Assembly (NCBI GenBank): GCA_019426215.1
Contig: CM033393.1
Span: 50,284,645 to 50,348,644 of the forward strand
Direction: 5' to 3'
From: Buddleja alternifolia
Taxonomy: Eukaryota > Streptophyta > Magnoliopsida > Lamiales > Scrophulariaceae
Length of the DNA: 64,000 nt
Positions within the stretch are counted from its first letter, which is position 1. Every line of letters starts with the position of its first letter. Made by a program: the position numbers and the translations under genes. Positions 46,801 to 57,585 of the stretch are shown here, piece after piece. Under the pieces are notes generated by a model. The model was not told where the DNA came from. It saw nothing but the letters and a program-made list of their open reading frames with translations, and did no database searches.

Positions 46801-48000
46801 TCATCTCCATCCCTAAGAACTTTGTCATCCGGAACCCTTGAACCTGATGGTGATGCATCAACACCAAAACCCTCATTCTCCTCCGCAGCAAGAGAGGCTG
46901 CCAACCTTAATCAACTAGCAGAAAGAAGTCAGAATATATTTAAATTAAATCTTTAACGACAAGCATCAAAAGGATCCATCATAAAACTCACAAGGCATCC
47001 AATTCTTCCTGATTGTAACTGGTACCCATGTCATCATTTCCTCTCTCTGTGTGGTGCTCGTGATTTGGTTCCTCTATGATGGGTCTTTTCCCTTTTATAT
47101 CATTCTCCTGCCTCTGCTTCTCAAGACCTGCTGCCAATTCTTTCAACCTCATTGCCTTGAGCTATCAGCAAATAATTAGAAAAAGAAACTACAATTAATC
47201 CCTGCCGCCAACACAAAGAAACTGATTTACCCATGAACTCTTGCAGTTACCAAACAGTCACTAGTCAGTTAAAACTCATTTTAACATTACATGTGGCTAA
47301 TATAAGAAAGCAGGCAACAATTTAGCGCATGTGTGTGTGTCTGTGTTCCTAAAACTTAAGAATTATACATGCACATGACATATATAAATTCAACCTCGTG
47401 CATAACTGTAAACAGCAGCTATATTTAATTAAAAAGTTTCCTCTTTTAGGTAGCTCAATACAGTATTGTGTATAAGATGCAATAATCAAGAAAAGATAAC
47501 TACTTCAAAATTCATCATCAACCATAAAATATTCTTGAAACGACAATTCCAACGTTGCGAGAAAATCATCGAAATAACTCACGTGATTGAGCAGCAATTT
47601 CTCTGCCGTCTTTCTGATCTTAGCCTGGGCATTCTCGCGCTGGCGCCGCCGCGCAATGACTGTGCGCCGCTTAAGAGCCGGAGTGCCGCCGTCGAAAACG
47701 AAAACGGGTTTAGTCCTAAGGTATAGAAGCTTGCAAATTCGACGGAAAAATCCCAATATGTGAGCGTTACGGACCATTTCACCCTTCTCATCTCGCATTG
47801 CCTTCATAAACTGTATCATCCATATACTCGCATCTAAAAGGAAAATCAAAAAAGTTAAAAGAGTGAACAAAAGTATGATTACGTGTGTTAGGTTTAGGGT
47901 TCTGGGGTGTACCGATGGCGAGTTTTTTTCCGGCGAGGGTTTCGACGGAGACGCGGCGGCCGACGGGGGCGAGGAGTTCCCACAAGCCTTGAACTCCCAT
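40870..48000 (-). CDS. UVH3: XPG/RAD2-type DNA repair endonuclease (UVH3 orthologue)
   Basis: Fifteen exons, right to left: 47913-48000, 47583-47833, 46992-47161, 46758-46905, 46567-46644, 46406-46459, 45962-46146, 43764-45804, 43487-43681, 43173-43258, 42758-43013, 42512-42648, 42188-42272, 41525-42025, 40870-41421. All phases close, giving 1,608 residues. The product is the nuclear 3' flap/bubble endonuclease of nucleotide excision repair. The N domain begins [20 protein letters not shown], with metal-binding aspartates in IDASIWM and FVFDGG. A long acidic spacer follows (exon 8). The I domain carries the catalytic [10 protein letters not shown] and [10 protein letters not shown], then the helix-hairpin-helix [17 protein letters not shown]. 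The C-terminus is basic (GRGKRKN) and then acidic. All four classical active-site acidic positions are present. The protein is longer than Arabidopsis UVH3 (about 1,480), partly because of three 62-residue repeats. The start is the family's invariant MGV. Confidence 0.95.
44188..44745 (-). repeat. Three 186-bp (62-codon) tandem repeats in XPG exon 8
   Basis: Units start at 44188, 44374 and 44560 with exact 186-base spacing. Each encodes a block containing [22 protein letters not shown] and [17 protein letters not shown], with only a few substitutions between copies. They keep the reading frame and lie in the non-catalytic spacer between the N and I domains. Confidence 0.95.
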
Positions 48001-48137
48001 TTGGTACTTTGATCTGGTTTTGTCTGCTCAATTTGCGATCGATTCGAGGACTTGTTCTTGTTTGCCGTTATTGCCGCCAATATGTTTCTTGATTTCTTCC
48101 AGGGGAATAATTTATACGAGGATGTCGGTTGATTTTA

Positions 48138-48275
48138 GAAAAATTTAAAGAAATATTACATTTTAAAAAAAAAAATCGAAAAATACCACAATTTTGATCG
48201 GGTCTCAGAAAATGCAATAAAACGCCTTGGTCCAAGGCGTGATTACTGACAGTCACGCCTTGCCCCAAGGCGTGA
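48138..48275. repeat. Left terminal inverted repeat of the MULE
   Basis: It pairs with 54985-55130 read on the opposite strand, sharing GAAAAATTTAAAGAAATATT, AAAATACCACAATTTTGA and CAGAAAATGC. It contains two palindromes: 48221-48240 (ACGCCTTGGTCCAAGGCGT) and 48254-48274 (CACGCCTTGCCCCAAGGCGTG). Confidence 0.92.
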
Positions 48276-48855
48276 TAACAAATTACCCCTCTGACATTAA
48301 CCCTGTTCCCCGATCAACAATACTGTGTTATCTATGTATATAAATTCGAGACGAGGGACTTGCATGCATTTGCATACCAAACAACAAACATTGAAATTGT
48401 TACGATCAGACTTTTTATATTTTTGTTTTGTCATTTAACATTCAATACTCGGGATTTTTTGTTCTTTTCTCTTCAAATTGTTTCAGGTAATTTTAATTAT
48501 ATAATTTTTTTAATATTGTAATTATGTATTAATATTTTAGTTAGTCAAAATTTTAATTTAATGTTTTTAGTATAATTTAGCCGAATAATGTGTTATCATT
48601 TTAATTTTAATATGAGATATGATTGATAAACTTATATGTATAATTTTAGGTTTAATATTGAAATGACTAGGTATATGTATTTTTTAGTGTAGTTTAGAAT
48701 TTTCATATAATATTTAGGTATATTTTTTAGTAATGAAATACAATTAATTCATCGTAATGTCGTTATGTGTTATTATAATTGTTGTATAATTTTTAGTTAT
48801 GATTTTGTATAGTTTAATTAATTATGTGTTATTATCACTTATTTTTCAATTTAGG

Positions 48856-51237
48856 ATGGCGAGTACCAGTGGTAGTGCCAATGAGGATATGATATACGGG
48901 CCGAAATACAATAGTGTGCTGACAGAGCAAGCCAATCATAGGTGTGAACTGGTTTTCAGCACAGATGATAATGAGTTATTACTACGTTCTAGACGAGCAA
49001 ACTCTCATACATTCAATACTGCTTTTTCGAAGGTTCCACATCTGCGTGTCCTTCATAAACTTAATGAAATGGGGTTTTACCGCATTTACAAATTAAGTAA
49101 GATGAAAAATGATTTGGGTCTTGTATCTGCCCTGGTTGAGAGGTGGCGTTCGGAGACGAACACTTTTCATTTACGAAATGGAGAGGCTACAATTACTCTT
49201 CAAGACGTAGCAATTTTATGGGGTTTACCAGTCGACGGTCGTCCTGTAATTGCTAATGACGAGTGTTTGACCATCGAACAACATCAAACCAGGATATTTG
49301 ACATCCTAGGGATTGAGACTATCCGTTCTGATTTTTCGAGTAATGGGTTCAAGATAAAAGCAAAAAAGGTTGTTGATCATGTGAGTGCGAATAATAACCA
49401 AATTACTGCAGTTTCCGACGAAGCGGATGTTGATAAAATAGCATGTTGTTGGGTATTTTTGTTGATAAGCATGATGTGTGCGGACAGTACCGGAGATGTG
49501 ATTCCATGTTATTGGTTGAAGATGTTAGAAGACGTTCCCGCAGTCGGCACATATAGTTGGGGGAGTGCTACATTAGCGTACTTGTACCGAGAACTCGCAA
49601 AGGCATGTGTGAAAACGAAAAAAAGTATTGCAGGTCCAATAAATTTGCTACAGGTGTGATACATTGTGTTTCAGTACATTGTGTTTTTACCTTATTTGGA
49701 ACTAAAAATGTTTATGAGATTAATGTATTTACTTTTAACAGATTTGGGCATGGTCACAGATAGTCGTTGTTAGGCCTACCAAGCTTCCTCAAGATATTGA
49801 GCCGATAGATGAAAATGCCATTGCACGAGCTCCTTATGGTGCACGGTAAGATAATTCAATACTACTTTTATTAACATCATATTTTCAGTACTTATTTTCG
49901 TTTTTCATATTGAAGGTGGTTTCCTCCTCGATCACGGAGCTATGTTGTTGCTAACAATCTTCCTGCATTCAGAGAGCAGCTTGATTTGATGAGCGATCAT
50001 CACGTGAGTCATAAATTATAGTCAAATTATTATATTATATTATGAAGTATTATATGTTTTTGATATTATTATATTGTGTGTTATTTCAGTTTATTTGGAC
50101 TCCGTACAATTTTAGGATGCCGACATTGCTGAACTGCCTCCACAATGTTTGGCTTGGAGAGAGTGGACATCATCTGTCCCATTGATATGCTTTAACATTG
50201 TGGAGTGGCACCGTCCCGAGCGTGTTATGCGACAGTTTGGTTACGTACAAACTATTCCGCCCGCAGTAGAACGCTTTAGGAGGGTTAATCGCAGGGGACG
50301 AGATGTGGCAAACATGGTAGGAGAATTCAGTCGCGAAATTGAAATGTGGTATAACCGTGAATATCACACAGTAAATGGAGTTCCGGGTTTGGGCACGGCA
50401 CCGGGCTATGACGAGTGGTATCAATCCATCACGCGTCGTTTTATATCACGAACCTTTAATTGGTCGAGAAACACATACCAAACAGGGACGGGTCCTCTTC
50501 TGTATAATGTGGTTAGTATTTGATTTGATGCATGATATTTTACTACATCTCTTATTTCTTTTATCTCATGCTTTTGTTTATTTTTTCAGCATAATGAAGT
50601 TCAGAATGCGCAAAACCTCCTCGGACAAGTCCCTCAGACTGACAGTGATGCTGACAGAATATTAGGGACAGTGAGATCGAGTCTTTCTCACATTGCTAAT
50701 TTGGTAGGAGAGGAGGATGCACGACAAAGATGGTCTCACAATGAGGATGCATGGCAAAGATGGACTCACACTGAGGATGCACGACAAAGATGGACTTATA
50801 CTCAACAACTCCGTGTCGATCCCCCATCACCGGTATATCGTCCCACATTCGATCCGCAATCACAAATTTTACATCCCACACCTGATCAACAATCACAAGG
50901 TTTCTATTATGGAGAAGGCACTTCATATTCCCAATCACAAGGTTTCAATTATGGAGGAGAAGGCACTTCCTATAGAAGGTCAGACTCGTCGGACACATGG
51001 ATACCCTTAGATATGATGTTTGGCGCAACAGAGTCAACTCTACAGCAGAATCAGAGAAATATTTCTCCTGTTCCTTTAACTTGGGATATGAACAGCTCTG
51101 CACCTCAAGAACAAGAATACGTAACTCAAGAATATCAGCCGGCACCGAGAAATGATCGACGGCGGCGATCCGAAAAGGTGGCGAATCCTATTATTTGCCT
51201 TACAGAGTTGCAACGTCGAAGGGAAAGGCAACAATAG
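48856..51237 (+). CDS. Plant mobile domain (MAIN-like) protein, MULE-encoded
   Basis: Five exons: 48856-49653, 49742-49845, 49916-50003, 50116-50511, 50590-51237. They give 677 residues with no internal stop. The plant mobile domain covers roughly residues 35-450, with typical motifs RVLHKLNEMGFYRIYKL, ALVERWRSETNTFHL, TLQDVAILWGLPVDG, VPLICFNIVEWHRPERV and RQFGYVQTIP. The last exon is Pro/Ser/Gln-rich, has three 10-residue repeats beginning EDA(R/W)QRW, and ends in a basic stretch (NDRRRRSEK). Host PMD proteins such as MAIN and MAIL1 are nuclear and linked to transposon silencing and gene expression; the role inside MULEs is unknown. The ATG follows an apparent 5'UTR intron (donor after TTCAG at about 48486, acceptor before 48855). 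Two acceptors compete for exon 4: the one at 50090 would add nine family-like codons (FIWTPYN) but break the frame, while the one at 50116 keeps it. Confidence 0.85.
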
Positions 51238-51612
51238 AAACCTTTGTAACTAATTTTATTATCCCATTTTTTGTATTTTATTAGTATTAGTTTAGTTATT
51301 GTTCAATAATATTTAGTTTTATTATCCCTTAAAGTGTTACAAACAAAAAAAATCACAAGAATTATCTCTAATTATTAAGGCCATAAGGAAATTCTTTTTT
51401 TATTAAAACGAAAAATATTACAACATAGACATTCAATACTAATTAAACAATAAAATATTAAAATAGTGCTCAACAATCTACAAGTCCATCTCATTTTGAA
51501 TGCGAGTGCTCACGTTTCTGCCCACAAGTCATTTCTTCTTCGAATAAGGGTCGTGGACTAACTCAAAATTTGGGGTATCCCAATAATACTTGTCAGGCAA
51601 CGGATAGAACCT

Positions 51613-54309
51613 TCATTCATATGTTTTGATATACTCATCAACTCCGTAATATTGTTTAACAAGAATTATCGACCTTAAAGTCATTGCTTTAGCCAAGGCA
51701 ACCGCATGTGAGCATGGAATTCCAATTGCCGTCCAATGTCCACAAGAACAATTTTGATTTTTTAGGTCTACGGAGTACCTTCGACCACGACTTTCGAATT
51801 GGGCGTGACAAAAAACTTGGCCAGTTTGGTTAGAATAAGAAAATTTTCTAACTTCATGGCTACTGGAAGCATCGGTCTCTTTCTCGTATAGTTTAGTAGC
51901 TTGTCTTGTCAAGGGACCGTTGCTCTTCATTTTTAAACCATCTACCGCTCGATCACAAAAATACGTACCAAGTTTATGGAATGTGAATTTCACAATAGCT
52001 GAAGGTGGAAGATGTCGAGCTGTTTTCATCACATTATTAAAGCTCTCTCCCATGTTTGTAGTCATAATGCCTTCACGCACCCCTCCGTCATGTGAAAGTG
52101 TCCATTTTTCTTTCTCGATTTTGTCCAACCAAGCTCCAGCCTCTTCATTCAATGCTCGAATTTTGTTCATTTCATGTTCAAATTTTTCGATGCTATGTGC
52201 ATTTCCTGCATTAGAGCATAGTTGCTTCAAAGCCTTATTTTTGAACGTGTTGTTAAAATCGAAACCACATGACGCAGACAATATCGATGACATCCTAGAG
52301 GAGGGTGAAACGCACGTACAATTTTGGCTCCATTTAATAGGCCCTGGTGACGATTAGAAAGAAGGCAGACGCCTTCATTGGGTAAAACAAAATAGTGGCT
52401 CAGACACCGTAGAAACCAAAGCCATGATTCATTCGTCTCATTATCGACGATTGCGAATGCAAGAGGTAAGATGTTATTATTTCCATCCAGAGTAGTTGCA
52501 ATCAACAACTTACCATTGTAGCGTGCATATAGATGTGTCCCATCGACACAAATGACTCTCCGACAATGTTGGAATCCATCTATACATGGTTTGAATGCCC
52601 AAAACACATACTTCAACACTTTTGGATCTTCATACGCATCTTTGTGTACCCATTCAACAATTGTGCCTGGATTCCATTTCTTGATAGCTCCCAATAACTT
52701 AGGTAAGTTTCGCACGGAGTCCTCCCAAGTCCCGTATACAAGTTCATTTGCACGTTGCAAACTGTACCAAGCCTTGCCATAACTTATTTGGCATTTCCAT
52801 TTTTGCTGTACAAGTGCGATTATTTGATTGATCTCAAACGCCAGATTTTGTTCCACATGTGGTATAAGTTCGTTGGCAATCAAATTCATGTCCAAGTTTG
52901 GGTGTTTCTCCCTGGTATTGTCAAAGAGACATGAGTGTAACTTACCGAATTTTGAAATTATCCACATGTTTAGTTTCACGTTGAAATGAGCTCGGAGTTC
53001 AAATTTGCACCCCTCGCGTTTGTCTTTGTGTTTGCATACTACTTTCCACTTGTTCGGTTCACTGATCGTCACCTTGTACTCGCGTTTTTGGTGCTTACGT
53101 GGTACTTTTCACCGCTTTTTGCAAGCTTTTTTTGTTCTCAAATACCAAACCCAAAACAAGATTACCTATTCAATAATCATAGACCATATCCCTTGTTTGT
53201 ACTCCACTTAGTAGACCTAATGAGTCTCCTTCTACTTCAGGATCTTTTGTGGAATAAAATGGGAGTACTCTGTGAAGTCTTTCTCGAGCCACTGTGGGAG
53301 GAGCATCTTCCTCCTCAATTTCCTCATCATCATCATCAGTTGGTATATAGTTCATTTCTTCATCCATGTCAGTGTGTGAAGGGTAGTAATCCGAATCTGG
53401 TAATTCAACATTCTCGTTATCTTCAAACTGATCCAAATGGGGTTTTGCTGAACTGCTCGCCCCTGCGTGGTGAGAAAAATAAGCATTGTAGTTGGCTTCC
53501 TCAAAATGCTCAGAAGGGCCTAAATGGACAAACAAAAAATTCGAAAAAAGCACGGGTTAAAATATGATGACAAAATAGAATAATAAAAAATAGTCTTAAA
53601 CTTATTTAGCATTTGGCCCCAAGATTCATATTTACCTGCATGCATATCAGGAATTGGAAAATCCCATGAAGAATTAGTAGTACCCAAATTTTCATTATGT
53701 ACAATTCCAACACCACCATACGCATCACCTGATGTTGAACATCCTAAAAAACAATCACAATTTTTTTTTTTTGAAAGTTGAACAAACAAGAAATATTTTA
53801 GAAAATATGATGGCACAATGAAAGATAAAATATAGATTATCTGCTTGTGCATCGACCATTTGGCTTATACCTATATTTAAATCTGGTAAGAAGGGTTATG
53901 AATAAAATGGTGGGAATTGGTTAGGCGTCGGCGTCACTTGTGTTAACAATGACGAAAAGGGATCCTGAGACTGTATTATTTGTTTCTCAATAAAAAACTC
54001 CAATGTAGAAACTTCATTCATAGGATCCAAGAAAAACCACAAGTTTTCATCGTCTTTGATTTCCATTAAATTCTCCCTAAAGGTACCCCCTTCTCCATAT
54101 GAGTATTTAATAAAAACTTTCAACAAAAATTGATTCACATCAATTTTGGTTCTATCATATAACCTTTTCACCAAATCAACAAATTTAATCTTACGGTCTA
54201 TTCTCAGGTTAGCGCTTGGACGTATACTACTATATCTCATTGAATTTGATTCTTCTATTATATCACCATCAGAGAATATAATAAGTTTGACAGTGCCCGA
54301 TCTCGACAT
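51613..54309 (-). pseudogene. MuDR-type MULE transposase, disabled
   Basis: Pieces on the minus strand, right to left. An N-terminal MuDR/PB1-like domain (54309-53896) starts MSRSGTVKLIIFSDGDIIEE. Linker exons lie at about 53743-53636 and 53520-53165. The transposase core (53100-52250) has the first catalytic Asp region VICVDGTHLYARYNG. A SWIM zinc finger (CSCGHW...PCSH) lies near 51740. Lesions are a nonsense codon at 53896-53898, a TGA near 53165, one or two frameshifts at about 53100-53145, and a frameshift near 52255 within the core. The usual SDRH catalytic motif also reads SNRH, so an acidic residue is lost. At least five independent defects make it non-functional. Confidence 0.88.
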
Positions 54310-54829
54310 TTCTGCAAAATATCAATTCTTAAATTATAGTTCAAACCGCAAAATACTACTAATTATATCAAAGTTCAAACTATAAATACTAAAATCAATA
54401 ACAAGACAAAAATTAATAATACTAATTTAATATTCTAATTTAAGCCCTAAATCAAGTTCTACATTAAAATTAAAAAATAAAGATTAAATTAGCATAAATT
54501 CTACGCCATTAACATACGCTTCAATTTAACTAAGTCAAAAAATGAATTTAACAACAAATACAAACAACATAAATTACAATACTAAAAATTACTTCAATTT
54601 AACTAACTGCTACTTTAATTCTAAATTATAATTTAAAATTAAGTTTAAATTAGCATAAATCTTATGATATTTAGATCACAAACTATAAAATGAAATAATA
54701 AATTTAATTAATTTTTTTTAACTAAATAATAATAATAACACTGAATTAAAAAAATTACCTATAAATTTTTGAAAGTTTGAATATTCTTGATCCAAATATA
54801 GAAGAATAAATGTAGATGAAAAATAATGG

Positions 54830-54904
54830 AAAAAATGTTCTCGGAATGAATGGAGAAAAAACGGGAAGAAATGTTCTCGAAATGAATGGAGAAAAAACGG
54901 GCCG
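54830..54904 (+). repeat. Short tandem repeat near the right MULE end
   Basis: Two copies of a roughly 37-bp unit containing 'aatgttctcg' and 'aatgaatggagaaaaaacgg', just inside the palindrome cluster and upstream of the transposase start. Confidence 0.75.
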
Positions 54905-54923
54905 GAAAGATATAGCCGGGGGT

Positions 54924-55130
54924 CGCGCCTTGGTCTAAGGGGACACGCCTTGGACCAAGGCGTGAACAGTCAGAAAGCTGATGGTCACGCCTTCGGCCAA
55001 GGCGTGACTGTCACTTTTGGCAGTGATCACGCCTTGGCCCAAGGTGTTTTGTGGCATTTTCTGAATCCCGGTCAAAATTGTGGTATTTTTTGAATTTTTT
55101 TTTAAAATGTAATATTTCTTTAAATTTTTC
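54924..55130. repeat. Right terminal inverted repeat and palindrome cluster of the MULE
   Basis: Right TIR at about 54985-55130. Palindromic motifs lie at 54924-54940, 54944-54964 (CACGCCTTGGACCAAGGCGTG), 54985-55006 and 55028-55047. With the two on the left this makes six copies of one 19-21-bp palindrome type confined to the element ends, as expected for protein-binding or hairpin-forming terminal sites. Confidence 0.88.
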
Positions 55131-55140
55131 GTTGATTTTA

Positions 55141-57585
55141 CTGGATCGGAACGACGACGTAGAGCAGTTGTCCGTCACGGTTGACTGAACTTACTTTCTT
55201 ACTTTTTTTATTTTTAATAATTCCAACGAAGGAGACACCCGACCCGACAAAGTCGAATCGATAATTTTGATCATTGGTTATTGACCGTAGACATGAATCG
55301 ATAATTTTTAATTATGGATCATACAGATCCTAAACGCATCAAATAAGGAAAAAAAATTTTTAGGGTCAAATACAAAACGCCCCCTAAATTATTCTTAATG
55401 TCGCATGTATCCCCTTAAATTTTGAAAGGTAATGAAATAGTCTCTCATGAAAATTCATAAATTATGCCAAATGCTACAACAAACACAACTTTACAATATT
55501 AAAGCACCAAATGAACTTACTAAATTTTTTTTTTTATTGAACTTATAAGATTTGTAAAAAATTGCAAATCTTATAAACTTCATTCAAAATTTAAATACGA
55601 TATGTTAATTGATAAAATTAAATAACTTATAATTGACTAATTGAGTATGATACAATGGGAAATACAAATCTTATAAGTTTAAATCTATAGTTTGTTAATT
55701 GATAATTTGTGATTTTATTAATCTAAATTAAAGATTTTGTTAATTTATAGGTTTAAATGATTTCTTAGTTGATATGATTTAAATAATAATAATAATAATT
55801 CTCTATAATTTGTTAATTAACACATTACAAGATTTAAATATTTTGTTCATTTTATAGACTCAAACTTGACAAATTCATTATAAAAAAAAGAATCATTGGG
55901 GTAATATAGTGTTTGAATATTATAAAGTTGAGAGAATTTTAATAAATTATGAATTTTCATGAAAAATCATTTTAATACCTTTTAAATTTTAAGAGGTATA
56001 TGTGACAACATTAGGTATAGTTCAAGGGGCATTTTGTGAATTGAAATCAGACCTCCACAAAGTGAATGCTATATTACTATGCCAACATAAAAGTCAAAAC
56101 TTCACTTTCCTGCTTTTAACTGCTGGATCAGTTATCACTAATGGGCTTTAATTTATAAGGCTTGGGCCCAAAACTTAAAAAAAACTCATAAACCGGTCTC
56201 TTTCTGTGCTAACCACATAAATGGTTATGGGCCCAACCATAGACCAACGCGGCCCAAACCTCAAGGCTTATTATTTTACTGTTGGAGAATAGCATATTTT
56301 AATTAATAGTTGTGTGGAGCAGAGGCAAATCCGGCCGCCAAATTTTTTCTATATCAGATCGAATCCAATAATACAATTATATAATTTGTCTTTCTCTCTC
56401 ACTGCTCACACACGATACACCCTACCGTATAAAAATATAAACAATAGAAGCATTGACATCGATCAAGCATAAATTCAGCAGTATGTGCAAGGCAAAGCCA
56501 CGTGACTATTTCGCACACACACCGACTGAGCACGTGCGTCTTCATCACATCAAATCAAATCAAAATCTTTGAACCAGCAAAAAGAAATATAGTAGTACAT
56601 ACATGTCGACAAACCTTTCGATTAATTTCTCCACTATATATTTTTCCTTTTCATTCTCTCTTTCCCTTTCTAACCTTTTCTTCAACACAAACTTTCATTT
56701 TTATCTTTTGTTACATACTGCAAACGCGCCCTTGATCTGCTGATCCTATTATTTACCCTTTTCCCTTCTTATTTTCGCGGTTAGTTTAGTGTATCCCAGT
56801 GATGATTTGGGTTCTTAAGATTTTGTTTTCATTAGTTTTATTTTTATTTTTTATTCGGTGGCTGATGGATATTTGTGTTTGATCGATTTTTGACTCTCTT
56901 TTCGCAGTTGGATTTTGATTTTTCTTTTACAGCATGTGTATTGCCTAAAAATGAATGTTTTTTTTTTTTTTTCTTGGATGATAATAATGGATAAATAGTT
57001 TAGCATATTTGGGATTAATCCTATTGCTAAATAGCTAAGAAAGTACAAAACAGAATACTAAAAGATCACAAGTGTTTCAGGAATACATGAACTTACATTT
57101 TAGTAAATATTGCAAAACTCCACATTCATTCAGCAAATTATTTGGTGAATTTCTTCAATAAGGATTTTAGGAGAACATCAATAGTAGTAATAAAAGCAAA
57201 ATCCCTTTCTGAAAAGATAACCTTTTGAGTATGAAAAAGTAAAAAAAAACTATTATGTACATTCATGGTTGATTGTGATCAATGTCTGATAATGATTCAT
57301 TCCTTAGTTTATGCCAGTAGCTTATAGTTTTCGTTTAAATGAGGTACTTATCAAGAGGTTATCTGGCGTAGCCGTAATTGCAAAACGAAAACAACACAAT
57401 GCATATAGAATTTTGTTGAAGAGTTCCTTGAAATGCAAAGTCCTGTTTTGATACTTTTATTGCAAGTGCAGTATCAATGTGGTTCGTTTACAGTGCTTCA
57501 ATGCGTTTAATTAACCATTTTTAACTGAATCTTATTTTTATTTTTGCTCGCATTTCAGGCCGTGCACGTGTAGTTCTTTAACAAA
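55141..57585. other. Spacer and 5' region of the ubiquitin-conjugating enzyme gene
   Basis: The first part may be the original upstream region of XPG, displaced by the MULE. At about 55370-56046 there is an inverted-repeat element: 'acaaaacgccccctaaatt' pairs with 'gttcaaggggcattttgtg'. A motif-rich promoter-like stretch follows (56140-56290). A 5'UTR intron of the E2 gene probably ends with the acceptor TTTCAG at 57558. No other gene seen. Confidence 0.6.
56140..56440 (+). promoter_or_regulatory. Probable E2 gene promoter with TGGGCC (site II) motifs
   Basis: Several TGGGCC/GGCCCA motifs cluster here: 'cttgggcccaaaac', 'atgggcccaac' and 'gcggcccaaac'. Such site II elements are bound by TCP factors and are common in promoters of plant housekeeping genes. 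A TATA-like GTATAAAAATATAAAC lies at about 56428-56443. The assignment to the E2 gene is by position and orientation only. Confidence 0.5.

Larger units (their letters stand above)
48138..55130. mobile_element. Complete MULE carrying a PMD gene, 6,993 bp
   Basis: Perfect 10-bp target duplication GTTGATTTTA (48128-48137 and 55131-55140). The terminal inverted repeats start GAAAAATTTAAAGAAATATT at both ends and remain similar for about 135 bp. Inside are two convergent genes: a plus-strand plant mobile domain gene (48856-51237) and a minus-strand MuDR-type transposase pseudogene (51613-54309). Clusters of CACGCCTTGG(N)CCAAGGCGTG palindromes lie just inside each end. The convergent two-gene plan recalls maize MuDR. 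MULEs carrying plant mobile domain genes are known. The transposase is disabled, so movement would need a protein from elsewhere. Confidence 0.94.

Noticed and set aside
49557..50665. Overlapping plus- and minus-strand frames within the PMD gene region
   Set aside because: They run through introns or antisense to the exons supported by phase and family motifs.
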